A stretch of 64,000 nucleotides of DNA, from the NCBI RefSeq assembly GCF_964204645.1, contig NC_134035.1, positions 3,052,001-3,116,000 of the forward strand, given 5' to 3'. A program made the position numbers and the translations under genes. The stretch comes from Tubulanus polymorphus (Eukaryota; Nemertea; Palaeonemertea; Tubulaniformes; Tubulanidae). Numbering within the stretch: the first letter of the stretch is position 1; the number at the start of each line of letters is the position of its first letter. Positions 25,488-36,209 of the stretch are shown one piece after another. The notes beneath the pieces were generated by a model. That model was not told where the DNA came from. It searched no databases and saw nothing but the letters and a program-made list of their open reading frames with translations.

Positions 25488-28400
25488 CTACAAAATAAAT
25501 AATGAATCATAACATAATGCACATAATGAATTATAGTTTTTTTAACCAGAAAATAGGGATTGACCCTGTTGTTTATTTGGTTGGTAAATTTCGTTTTATT
25601 TTTATGATTGAGATTCCCACCACACCTGCCGGGAGTGAAAGTTTTGGCTCTTTTATAGCAAAGTCCCTCCAAAAAGAAACTGGTAGGTTCGCGTAAGTCC
25701 TTGCTACTATGCGTTGTTACAAGAGCTTAAGTTTTCTCCCAAATACGGATTCATATACATAAGGTCTAAGATCATATTTGATGGGGTGGAATCATTGATT
25801 AAATACTTGTAAAAGCAATGCTTTCGCCATTTTGTGATTCGGAATTCTCTTTAGGCCAACCATCTCCGTAGGACGCGTTTGGATACGCCGGTTCACCGTG
25901 TTTCGGAATGTCCATTCCTGAATAAAACATGACAAAACATAATGAATTCATTATCATATCACGGTGTTAGATAATTTTGATACATGCGTCCTTAAAAATG
26001 AAATGCCAAGCTCCATAGTTTGAAGTAAATGTTTTACTTCTTTAGGAACGTTTAGTTATTTTGCTTCGGGGCCAATTCGTACTCATGGAATCACATGGAT
26101 TATCTCTGTGGCTTTTGAGTTGTACAAAATAATTTTCGTAGACCAAAACGAGCTTACACTTTTCGTAAGTTGTTAGATCGGTTGTATAGCCAAAATAAGC
26201 TCAATCGAGTCTTGTTAGATTGACTTAAGAACCAAAATCAGGTTTGACTGTTCTTTAATCTAAGCCTTTCCTGTACAAGCAAGTTAATCCTAAGTTAATG
26301 CTTCCAGCGATCTTTTTTCAGATGCATACCTTTGATTTCGTATTCTTTGCTGACGCGTAAGACGCCCGTTACCCGCAGTATAAGGAACATGACGACACAA
26401 ATAACGGCCGTCCAGGCTATGATAGCAACAGCTCCGATCATATTCCACGCAAGATCCTGAGAAAATATGATAATCAATAATGATGATAATAATAATCATA
26501 GAATAATCTTTATATACCACTTTCCACTGCGTTCTAAAACGACTGACAAAAAATATCTACATCATCCTATTACATTTCAGTAAAGTTTTTTGTATTTCAA
26601 GTAAACTTTCACACGAGACTTACTCAACTTTGAATCTATGACATCATCAAAGAGACAATATTTTTGTACTATTTTATACTATTTTACAACATTTTCAATA
26701 TACATTAGGGGACAGAGCATCTAACATCAGACAGATCATCTTTGCAAACCAATAAAAACATTTTTTAACTCATGGGTTGCTTGTGTTTCGTTTTAAAATA
26801 CTAGTTATTTTTGGTTGATGTTCATAATGCATCGGTATTTCAGTCTTTCGTTAATTACTTACTAGAAACGACTTTCGCGTTCCGAGGAAAACGATTCCGG
26901 TTTCCATTTTTAGTAACGGCTGTGCCACCAGTCCCCAAAACCCGCCGACCCCGTGCACGGCTACCGCGTCCAGTGGATCGTCTATCTTCAGGTAAAGCAC
27001 CACGTAGGAAGCTCCCAGATAGAGAAGTCCGGCGACGGCTCCGACGACTGCCGCGCCCCACGGGTACAAGACATTACACCCGGCGCATATAGCTACCTGG
27101 AAAAATATTAGGAGTTTGGGTTATTTCAAATTCCTTATTAGATCATAATTGAAGAATCGGATCAGACTAATTAGACGTACCATTCCGGTTAAGGCGGCAT
27201 TTATTGTACGGAGCAGACTCCACGGTCGTCTGAGCATACCTTGCGGTTTGCATTTATACTGCAAAATGAATTTACATTTCTAAGATAAAGAAGTGATCAG
27301 TGAAAGTTTGGTTAGGTGAATTTACACTGATGCCAAGAATTCAAAAATTCAAAAGCTTAATTCAATATAGTTTATAACAGAGAACACCACTCTTCCAACA
27401 GCCTCGGGTGGCGGCTCCATAAACTTGACAATCTTTGAATTCTTAGACTTCATATTCGATTTTGCATAAGAATAAATACTTCAAACAAATCGATTTATCG
27501 TTCTAGGATATGACTACTTACCGTGCAACAGAACCCGACTTTGAAGGCAATGAGCGCCGAAAAGGCGGCAAAGCTTCCGGCGAGCACCGTGTTCATAATG
27601 GCCTCGGCGATCGCGGCGCCGTCACCGGGCTGAGAGATACTGGCCTGCGATCCGCCGTTAAACGCGAAAAAACCAAACACCAAAATGAATCCTCCCAAAG
27701 CGCCGAGCTGTAATAGATGGTAGAGAAAATTGATTACGGTGGAACATATAGTCGTCACAACGGGCGAACTTCAGTGAATCGGAAGTTGTCGGTTCTAAAA
27801 TGGAACGGAACGCTAGGTGCGTTCTATATTGGAACGGACCAAAATTTTACAATGAAAGCGAAAAGATTGTAACTGGATCTATGCGGGTGGATATCCTGAA
27901 CTTTTGGCTAGTTTTCTCAGAAAAACTTTTGATAGCAAAATTACTATCATATAAACAATAGGCCACGGGTAGAAAGCTTATCCGAATTTTTAGTAAAAAC
28001 CAGAATATTGTAACTAGCTAGGCAACTATCTTAACTTTTGCAACAAAAAAATTTTAAGGCCCATCATCTAAGGCTCATCATCAACGTCAAATTATGACTC
28101 CTCGCCGAAGATCTGATGATGAAATTTAGAACTTTCTGAATACAGACGTATAGCGCGTGGATGAAAGACACAACGTACCGGAACAGAGTGTCCTGGTATC
28201 GTATTCGGTTTACTGGTCGTTTCGTCGAAACGTCCCAAACGAGGTTTCAGTATCGCCGCCCCGACCAGTGCGGCAGTGCCTCCGAGAAGGTGAACCACAC
28301 CGCTGCCAGCAAAATCCTTTAAAAACGAATAAAAAGAGGAGATATACAGGATCAACCAACAGCCCAGAACGGCACCGGACATCTTTGAAGTCTAGCCAAC

Positions 28401-30737
28401 TGTCCGGTGTCCGGCTATATTAAACTTTGACATCATAATCTTGTTTACAAGTGGAAAAAGTTGAGTGATCATTATCATAGCCGATTCTTCACAATAGAGA
28501 CGCGTGTTTACCTGGTAACTGGAATCAACTCCGTTTCCTTGACTCAGCCATCCTTCACTGGACCACGTCCAATGGGTCACAATGGGATAAACTATCCCTG
28601 CAAATTTACAAAATATTGTTTAGAAATTGTGTTTAATCTTGTATACAATCCATACTATATTCGTTATATAAATATGGTAAACACTTCTAATTGATTATAA
28701 GTATTGGTACCCGGGGTGAGGGGAACATTGTTACAAGTCTTAATCAAAGAATCAGTGAAATAGTGACCAACAATAAGACCAACTATGTAAAGCCTTAGGC
28801 AATGTGGTAACCCTGCAGATTGCTATATAATTACAGAAATATTTCTTTAAACAATAAATCCTATTATCATATTTGTCCATTTGTATTTATTGCCGTAAAG
28901 TTTTGAATTTCTGTTTTCAATTTTCTTTTCCTTTATGTCGTTATTCTGAGGGTGCCAGCGTGACGCAACCGGTGGGCGTGTATACTAGTTAGCGGGAACA
29001 GATCAAAAGACAATTTGTACGCATTGTATTGAGTTGCACATTGTTCGCAAGTTCTGATTAAGTTTTCGTCGAAACAGTGTCCTTAGGACAGTTTACTGAC
29101 CCCGCCCCAGGTATCTAATTATATCACTTTGAATTACTGATTAGTGGCCTGTAAGAACAAAGCTGTAAACAAGATATGCGATGTGTTCCCACAGTTCGGC
29201 CATTGCCCCGGACACGATCGTGTCGGCCGCGGACCATTTACTGACCCCACCCCAGGTATCTAATTATATCGCTCTAAATTACTGATTACTGACCTGTAAT
29301 AACGAAGCTGTAAACAAGATAAGCAATGAATTCACACCGTTCGGCCATTGCCCCGGACACGATCGTGGCGGCCGTGGCGGCGAACACGAAGTGGAAGAAC
29401 CACAAGTGGTACTGCGACGGTGGTAGACTCTCGCTGAAGAAGTATCGGTGTCCGATGAACACGTTGCCTTTACCGAACGCGAACGGATAGCCGACCGACC
29501 AGTACGCTATACCGCTTACGACTGAAACATAAGTGAATTGAATAGTTTATTTTCAAATATATAATTTACAGCTTATGCGTACATAAATGCAAAATATGAA
29601 ATACAGTGAGTAACACTCGGAAGGGTATGTGGAAACTAGGAAATTGTTGATATCAAACAGGTCCGCCAGAAAGAAAAAAGTGAAGAAGTAAAAAGAGAAG
29701 ACTAATGCGCAAACCCGAGTCATCAGGCTTTCAAAATATAACGCAAAGTAGGCCTAGTAGGCCGAGTTCATTTGATTCTGGGTTCAGTTTTGCAAAAATA
29801 CTGGTTTAATTTTATTGCTATAGGTTCATGGATACTAAAACGAATTCGTCCAGCAGGTTATATTCATATTATTTCCAATGAGGACTACGAATCAAAATTT
29901 AGGCTTAGATTTTAGGCTATATATTTTACGTTTATGATTATTCAGTGAAATTTTGAGCTCGCGACTGCCATAACTAGATCCAGATATTCGTGTCATCAAA
30001 TTTTGAACAAGATTGTAAATTTTTTTTTCAAACTTGACAAAAGGAGCCCTAGAGTCGTAAAGGCGGCTCCTTGGAATAATGATATGATAATAATTACTGA
30101 TATGATACAATCGGTTTTGAACGGATAAAGGTGAAATTCAACTCACAAGCGTCGAGGAAATTCTTCATCAAAATGTTAGTCGTATTTTTACTGCGAACTG
30201 ATCCAGCTTCGAGGAACGCGAAACCGCATTGCATAACTGTACATGTAAATAGAATTGAAGAAAACAACATAATATATAGAAACTGTTTGATTTTACACGC
30301 GATCGAGCAATGTCAACAAATTATCTTAGCTTTTCCCTGATTTTTAGCTGTTTTACAAAAATTCCCTGATTTTCCCTGATTTTTTTAACGAAACCAAATT
30401 CCCCTGGATTTTTCCCTGATTTTTATCTGTTTTACAAAAATTCCCTGATTTTTCAACGAAAAGAAAATTCCCTGGTTTTTCCCTGATTTCCAGGTAAGTA
30501 GACCCACTCGAATAGATATCGACTCAATGAATCATTTCGGCTCTTTTTTATTACTCTCAGTGTGGGATTCGGTGACAGAGTGTTTCATCAATGGTTACTA
30601 TTCATACAGCGCTACTTACAAAATATCACCATCGCCATCGTCAGAACGAAGAATACGTCGATGTTTTCAACGATATCGGCGATGTTTACGGAAACTGCTG
30701 GATTAGGAGCTAAAGTGGTCGACGCGTTCGAAGCCAT
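25384..30737 (-). CDS. Ammonium transporter (Amt family), complete, 10-11 coding exons
   Basis: Membrane channel-like transporter for ammonium, known for nitrogen excretion and uptake in aquatic animals. Exons: 30737-30620, 30236-30147, 29521-29294, 28597-28512, 28316-28179, 27707-27522, 27258-27181, 27096-26863 and 26456-26330, then a terminal exon 25917-25799 and/or 25487-25384. All junctions are GT-AG and in phase. Family landmarks: [19 protein letters not shown] in TM1-2; [21 protein letters not shown] with the gate phenylalanine region; [10 protein letters not shown] with pore histidine H183; HGVGGFWG with pore histidine H356; and [14 protein letters not shown] in the cytoplasmic tail that controls activity. 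Length is 467 residues if the 25799 stop is used, or about 499 if 25917-25807 is spliced to 25487-25384. It is Amt rather than Rh type, judged from the tail and the FLEAGSVR motif. Confidence 0.95.
29094..29237 (-). pseudogene. Decayed tandem copy of the 3' part of transporter exon 3
   Basis: Sequence from the TIVSGAMAE region of exon 3, its donor and about 40 bp of the following intron is repeated as a direct unit of about 144 bp (next unit starts near 29238 with tttactgaccccaccc). In this copy the donor GTCAGT has become GCCACT, and the AERCEF motif reads AELWEH, so it is unlikely to be spliced. It sits inside the intron after the functional exon 3. Confidence 0.8.
30335..30505. repeat. T-rich repeat with ttccctgattttt units
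   Basis: Six or more copies of ttccctgattttt in irregular tandem, ending caggtaagtagacccac. The motif is shared with the interior of the GGCCACT/CACCCTG repeats. It lies in the first coding intron of the transporter. Confidence 0.65.
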
Positions 30738-30769
30738 CTTGGAACAGGTCCCGGTGTAATAGGGGGTAT
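30738..30769 (-). other. 5'-UTR part of the transporter start-codon exon
   Basis: An acceptor tatccgcag precedes 30769. The next 32 nt are non-coding and lead into the start codon at 30737. This pairs with the donor at 31765 of a separate untranslated exon. Confidence 0.65.
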
Positions 30770-31764
30770 CTGCGGATATATAAACAGCTGGCGTTTTTCT
30801 AGTAAATCTATCCTAGTGTATTTCGTGCTGGTTAACGGTAGAAATTGCGACGATCAATCTGACAATAGAAAGAGATTACTGAGGATTTGTGATAACCATT
30901 CCACTTGACGCGTAAGCGCGTGACGTCGCCGTGTGAAAAGCGCCAAAACAATCTTTAGAATTGAGACATTCAAATTAAGCGCTATAAACCGACCTTAAAC
31001 GTTAGGCAGGTTTCGATTTGTCGATACTGATTCCGAAATTCTCTTCTGGCGCGTTCATTTCGGTCAGAGCCTATTCCGGAACGGCCTTATCTGTAAACCT
31101 GATAGAAGCGGCCGGTAGAGAGTTTGTAATCCGCAATTGCTATTCCTGGACTGGAATGAGTTCAATCGAAACCTGCCTAATTATCTACGGTCGTTGATTG
31201 GGGAATCGCGCATCATTTTTTTTGTGTAGCTGATTTATGAGGAAAACAATTTCAAATCCTAGACATTTTTTTCATCGAGTTTTACGCGTAATTTTATTGA
31301 CGTAACGTTGAATTTACGCCACGTAAAACTATCCATCGTTTTCACGTTAATTGATTTTTTTCTTCGCGCGAATCGGCTACAAAAAATAATGCCTTAATAG
31401 GCCACCCTGTTAAACGCCACTAAATTTTGAAAAAGAAAATTGCGTACGCGCTCTTTAAAAAAGGACATTACCGTGAGACCTTTTATAAGAGGGAGTAGAT
31501 ATAAGGAGTATACTCCTAATTATCTTCTCTAGAATTATTTCTGAAGACATTATGGCGATTTAATTGAAATTTCAATGATATCATAAGAACAATATCTAAT
31601 ACCATAATACCATTCAATTCAGCGTGTTTTTAAATCATAATGATATTATAATTACAATATTTTATATCATAATATTATCTAATATCATGATATTTTACGT
31701 TATGATTTAATGAAATTATGATATTCTAAAATTATTTCTTTCAATATCTTATATACCAACTTAC

Positions 31765-31864
31765 CTGGCGAGTCTTTCTTGCAATTATGCGCACTTTCCC
31801 AGAAGGTCCGGTGAGCTGTATGAGCAGCGTTTCGCAATATTAAAAACACATTCCAGGCCCGACA
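31765..31864 (-). other. Probable untranslated first exon of the ammonium transporter
   Basis: The 3' end is a strong donor (CGCCAG followed by GTAAGTTG). The 5' limit is unknown; 31864 is set arbitrarily at the CRE-like site. Strand, position and the acceptor at 30769 link it to the transporter. Confidence 0.5.
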
Positions 31865-31872
31865 TGACGTCA
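31865..31872. promoter_or_regulatory. CRE-like palindrome TGACGTCA
   Basis: A perfect 8-bp CREB/ATF consensus site, about 100 bp upstream of the donor of the putative first exon of the transporter. Such sites are typically promoter-proximal. Function is inferred from sequence and position only. Confidence 0.4.
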
Positions 31873-32660
31873 TGTAATTGTGTACATGCGGGCGGTCATT
31901 GTGCGTTAAGATTCTAATTTAATCATTCAGCTTTCACCATAATTGTTAAGCTGTTCATAATCTCATAATCTCATAGATCTCATAGATCTCAATCTCTCAA
32001 GCGAGAGTTCTTAATTGCTTCCTCAAAACGTTTTAGATTTAAAAGGCACAACATAAGTGTCATATGAATCTTACTTTTTTTCTGACGCACTAATGAATAC
32101 GACAAAGCAAATCTATAGATATCTTGATATGTTTCTAAAAACTAAAAACAACAATTTTCTAGTTATATAATAAGACATAAATCTAACTTTAGGGCTTAAG
32201 CCAAATCAATAACTTTATTACGAGTTATCTATTTTTTCAAGTGCATATTTCGACTTAAATTCTATCTTTAAAGCTCTGGTCATGAAACCAAATCCTCCTT
32301 GCGTTTGAATTCGTTTCGGTGCTCTATCAGGTATTCATAGGACTTAAGCGATGTGATTATTGCACGAATTTTAAACAAGACTCTGGGACCTTATTCACCA
32401 ACGCCAAAGCAACGCAATTTTCATCGCAAATGGTCTCGCAACGCAAATCATCCGCGCAAACTGGCGTGACGTTAGTGAATAAGGCCCTGGTCTGCTGAAG
32501 TTCCTTGTAACGAGGTTCCACTTAAGTCTAAAGATAATCATCAAATACAGTTATAAGATAATGCCAACACAATATTATACGGTAATAATAAGTTTAAAAA
32601 ACAAATATATTTTGTGAGTAAATGAGTGAACAACCAAAAACTATGTGATTGGAGCCTGGC
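31873..32660. other. Intergenic spacer between transporter and PLD cluster
   Basis: AT-rich, with a short catagatct direct repeat near 31975 and a fold-back element at 32384-32489. No exon recognised. Confidence 0.5.
32384..32489. repeat. Fold-back element, CCTTATTCACTAACG family
   Basis: The ends ctgggaccttattcaccaac and gttagtgaataaggccctgg are inverse with few mismatches. The interior has repeated gcaacgcaa motifs. It is 106 bp and non-coding. Confidence 0.75.
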
Positions 32661-32814
32661 CCTTGAGCTTTTCTATACCCTGCAAGTACCAAGCACCCGC
32701 ATGCACAACAATGCACTGTTAAACGGTTTAGAGTCCATGTTACAAACAAACTTGTACACACTGAGTGTCTGGAAAAAATTAAAAGAACAGTAGATGATGG
32801 TCGATGATATTCTA

Positions 32815-32820
32815 TTTATT
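32815..32820 (-). promoter_or_regulatory. Poly(A) signal of PLD copy 1
   Basis: AATAAA on the minus strand, 33 nt past the stop codon. Confidence 0.6.
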
Positions 32821-32852
32821 GCAAACGAAAGCAATCTACAATGATCGATGAA

Positions 32853-35041
32853 TTAACGACCGAACCATAATCCAGTTTTCGCTTTTCCGTAGCCCGCGCA
32901 ATTACCACCTCCTTGTATACACGTCTCCCTGTACTTATCGGGCTGTTGGCAGAAGCGGGACGACCGATCCTTACACGTCGTTACGCTTCCTTTGCACGTC
33001 CACAATCCTTTTTTAAAGCACTTGCACGCCATAGTGCTGTGAGGAGGTTTGCTGATCACGCAGCCGCCGTTCCTGTAGTCGCAATCGCACGCGTGACGCG
33101 AGTAACCGTCACAGTCTCCTCCGCCTTGAATACAGGAATATATGGTCTTGCTGGGCGTCTTGCAGAACGGGGAATTCGGGTCTGTGCAGTGCGCAAGGTG
33201 TCCGCGGCAACTCCACAAGCCGCGATACACGCATTTACACGCCATGTTCGGAGGAGCCTGGCGACTGATCGCGCAGCCACCCCAGTGATAGTCGCAGTCA
33301 CAGGTATGTGTAGGGGTTGGTCGTAGAGCCACGGCTGATGGTATGCTATCTTTTTGCGTAGCCAGCTTCAGTCCAGCTTCTTTGATGACATGCGCGGCCA
33401 CTGCCGGTCGATTCGTCATGATTCCACCAAACGATTGAACGTATTTTCTCATCGTACTGGACGAGTCTATTGTCCAGATGTAGGCCATACCAATCTCCTT
33501 GTAAGATGTTTTAGAAACGACCGCGTTGACTGTCGACGTCGACAGATTATCTAACAAGCAAGCAGATATCCCGGTTCCGAAAACGATGTTCCTCGTATCC
33601 AGTTGCTGTAACCTTCCTACCGCGCCCCCGATATTATTCTTTTCGCCGTCAATGGTGAAATAATACTTCGACATCCACCGCGATTCGGTCCTTTTTTTCA
33701 GCTCGTCGATCGCCGCTTCCAAGTAGTTCGCCGCGCGTATCGACGGAACTCCGATAATCACCTGACCTCGGTAACCTTGACCGAATAGGTGTTTTTCGAC
33801 CAAGCTGACGATGTTGTAGCCGGCGTCGCGTCTCAGGCCGTAGTCCATGGACAACGGGTTTATCTTGCTGTCGATGACGACCAATGCTAAATCTGTTTTG
33901 GCGACGTACTGTAGCAATTCCGCGGCGTCCTGTCCTGAACCGCACGGCGCGTGCTGACAAACAGTACCTTTAGTCGAACAGATACAGTCGCACGGAAACG
34001 GATGCGTGAAACGAGTGGGAGTCGATCCTTTGAAAATGATATCGACTTCGATGGCGTTGGCGCCCTGACTGATCGCCCATTTTACGGCCGGGACCGTGTT
34101 CGTCGAGTGAGCGATATTGTAGTAAACGCGTTCTGAAAAACGAAACGGAGCAGAAAACGATGTGTTAAAATTGTCGTTCATTAAACATGTTTATCGTAAA
34201 AGACGAGAAAACTATCCCAAATGTTTGAAATCAAAGACTTGTTAGAAAGTCATGTTTTGTAAAAAATCTTTTAGTCTAAAAACAGTCGCAAACAATATTT
34301 TAACAATAATAATAATCTGTATTTACATTGCAGTTATAACATAATATATCTATAATTTTAAGTGCTTTTTTCTGTTACTAAGTTATTCTATCATGATTTG
34401 ATTTAGAAATCAATGGAGCCCAGGCTATAAGGGAAAATGTGAAAGGTGACAATGAATGTAACTATCATACAGTTGTTTAAGGCAACGGAACCGAACAATT
34501 TGTTTAATGCAATATTTTCATGCATTGATAACTGCGTTATTCAGTGCGAGGAGTCGATGTGCACTACGTCATCGGTATTTGCGTTTCAAAATATCAATTA
34601 CAATTGTGGATTTTGGCGTTCTTCAGGTAATTGAAAAATGTCACGACTTATTTTCTGTTTGATAGATTTCCATGCCTTTCTATCATGGATTTAAGTAAGG
34701 TTTATGTACGAATGGACGTGCACTACGTCATCAACATTTGGGCTCGATTGGCTGCCACTTAATTCGATCCAATCAAAGTTTCGATATTTTCAAACTCAAA
34801 ATAACTTCACTGATTCTTTTATTATACTATCTATTTTTATGTAATTGTCGATAATATTGAGCGATATATGTGTTATTTTTCAAGGCGCAAATAAGGTCAA
34901 TTTCGAAAAAGCTTGATGAAAACCTGTTTAGAAATACGATACTTAACACTATCAAACAAGGTCTCAGAACCTACCGTTTGCAGCATCGACGGCTAGGGAT
35001 AAAGCCGCTACTGCGAGTAAAACCTGAACAGCGGCAATCAT
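32853..35041 (-). CDS. Secreted sphingomyelinase D/phospholipase D-like enzyme, copy 1 (two cysteine-rich modules)
   Basis: Two exons: 35041-34975 (signal peptide) and 34132-32853. The phase-1 intron has donor GTAGGT and acceptor tttttcag. The precursor is about 448 residues. Exon 1 encodes a 22-residue hydrophobic leader starting MIAAVQVLLAV. The catalytic domain is a GDPD-like barrel of the SMaseD/PLD family. H31 and H66 are the two catalytic histidines, and E51, D53 and D110 the metal ligands, at the family's spacing (35 residues between the histidines). PCDC after H66 and GIMTNRPAV near the end of the barrel also fit. Known relatives cleave sphingomyelin-type headgroups, giving cyclic phosphates; substrate here is unknown. 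Residues 298-448 form two ten-cysteine modules (C.C...GGC...C.C ... QGGG.C.GY). This is a toxin-family homologue, which does not prove a venom role. Confidence 0.92.
34133..34974 (-). other. Intron of PLD copy 1 with ~0.5 kb extra sequence
   Basis: Both ends match the intron of copy 2, but the middle (about 34290-34865) is absent there. The extra part starts near an aataataataatctgtat stretch and contains two spaced copies of gtgcactacgtcatc (about 34557 and 34715). It has no coding capacity I can recognise. It may be an insertion or an old segment lost from copy 2. Confidence 0.6.
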
Positions 35042-35833
35042 CTTCGTGTTTACTTGTCAAACGTCTGACCCCTTCGCCATTAACGGAAATCAATGGCAGA
35101 CTTTGCTTAAGTTCTCAATATCTATGATGCTTAAACATATGGTCGATTTCGGAAATTTGATAAGTGAACTAATCGCGTGAGAGCAAATGCAGATCAAATT
35201 TTTTTCAATCTCGATAACATATGTTTCCTTGTTTACATACACTGTAAAAAGGGTGTTCTGCTCTATGATAGCTTTCTGAACGGTAGGCGGTAATAATGCC
35301 AGAAGTAAAAATGCCAGAGGAAAAATCTCACCATAGGTAAAAATGTCAGAGGTAAAGATGCCAGAAGGAAATATGAGGAAAATTAAGTGAAGGATTTATT
35401 AACATTGGACCTGTAAATTCTTATTTACACTAGATTTTACGTAATGAATGCACAGTTTACAACATATTCCGGCCTAAAAAAAAATATTCTTTGGAATCTA
35501 TTTGCTTAATTATAAGTCATGTCCGTTAATTCGACGCATCAACATTAACTCGTCAAAACAGGGGCGGATCCAGAGGCAACGTTTGTAGGACTTTTCACAT
35601 TTCTAAAATGGCACTTCGATGTCCAAAAGGCTGACTCCTTCGCTGAGGGGCTTTGGAAGAACTTGTGTGCGAGTGTTAAGATTTGCGGTTTTTGACGACC
35701 CCTATCCGGACATCCCTGCTATCCATATCCCGAGCGTCCCGATTTAAATTGTAAAACGTTATTCTTGAGGAAATTAGTGAAAATGCCCAAACTACGATTT
35801 ACTTTATCATTCTTTTATTCTATATGAACGTTT
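35042..35833. other. 5' flank of PLD copy 1
   Basis: Presumed promoter region. It matches the 5' flank of copy 2 (37889-38532), including ttgtcaaacgtctgacc just upstream of the leader. A short run of gccagaggtaaaaat-like repeats lies at 35296-35370 only in this copy. Confidence 0.5.
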
Positions 35834-36013
35834 CTACAACCCGACGGAATAACCGTCGCAGTCTCCACCGCCATGAAGACAGGACCGGATACCCTTATCG
35901 GGCAATCTACAGGATACGGAATTCGGGTCTTGGCAGTGTGCAAGGTATCCGCGGCAAGTCCACGCGCCGCGATACACACATTGACACGCCATGTTCGGAG
36001 GAGCCTGGCGACT
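35834..36013 (-). pseudogene. PLD relic: 3' end of a one-module copy at a duplication junction
   Basis: About 60 codons of the cysteine-rich module, with the same stop position and 3' flank as PLD copy 3 (38533-38714) but no catalytic domain. The homologous frame is still open; one conserved lysine of the ACKC motif is changed to glutamine. The other end stops abruptly at ggcgactga, where it is fused to the 3' flank of PLD copy 2. No start, leader or enzyme domain is attached, so it should not be functional. An AATAAA-type signal is present at about 35813. Confidence 0.88.
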
Positions 36014-36162
36014 GAGCTTTTCTATACCCTGTAAGTACCATGCACCCGCAGGTACTACAACAATGCAATGTAAAACGATTTAGAGTCCATGCTACAACCA
36101 AAATTGTACACACTGAGTGTCTGGAAAAAATTTAAAGAACAGTAGATGATGGTCGATGATAT

Positions 36163-36168
36163 TTTATT
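36163..36168 (-). promoter_or_regulatory. Poly(A) signal of PLD copy 2
   Basis: AATAAA on the minus strand, 41 nt past the stop codon, in the same flank context as for copy 1. Confidence 0.6.
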
Positions 36169-36209
36169 CATTGCGAACGAAAGCAACCAAATCTACAATG
36201 ATCGATGAA

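Larger units (their letters stand above)
32664..36015. repeat. Tandem duplication unit A (PLD gene 1 plus flanks)
   Basis: From gagcttttctataccctg at 32665 to the repeat of the same phrase at 36016. It includes PLD gene 1, its 5' flank and a partial PLD 3' end. Unit B (36014-38714) matches it segment by segment: 3' flank, both exons, 5' flank with ttgtcaaacgtctgacc, and the tctagaggcaacgtttgtag block. Unit A is longer mainly because its gene intron carries about 500-600 extra bases near 34290-34865. Confidence 0.85.

Noticed and set aside
32913-33326. 137-codon plus-strand frame across the PLD copy 1 tail
   Set aside because: Antisense shadow of the cysteine-rich modules. The same shadow recurs at 36303-36695 and 38572-39057 because the DNA is duplicated, so conservation between copies is no evidence for a gene.
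33649-33960. 103-codon minus-strand frame repeated at 37006-37317 and 39095-39406
   Set aside because: A different frame of the PLD barrel, rich in Arg as expected for an off-frame reading. Its recurrence follows from gene duplication.
34133-34181. In-frame Met start upstream of the PLD copy 1 enzyme exon
   Set aside because: The residues before the shared glutamate codon differ completely between the three copies and lie before a consensus acceptor, so they are intronic.
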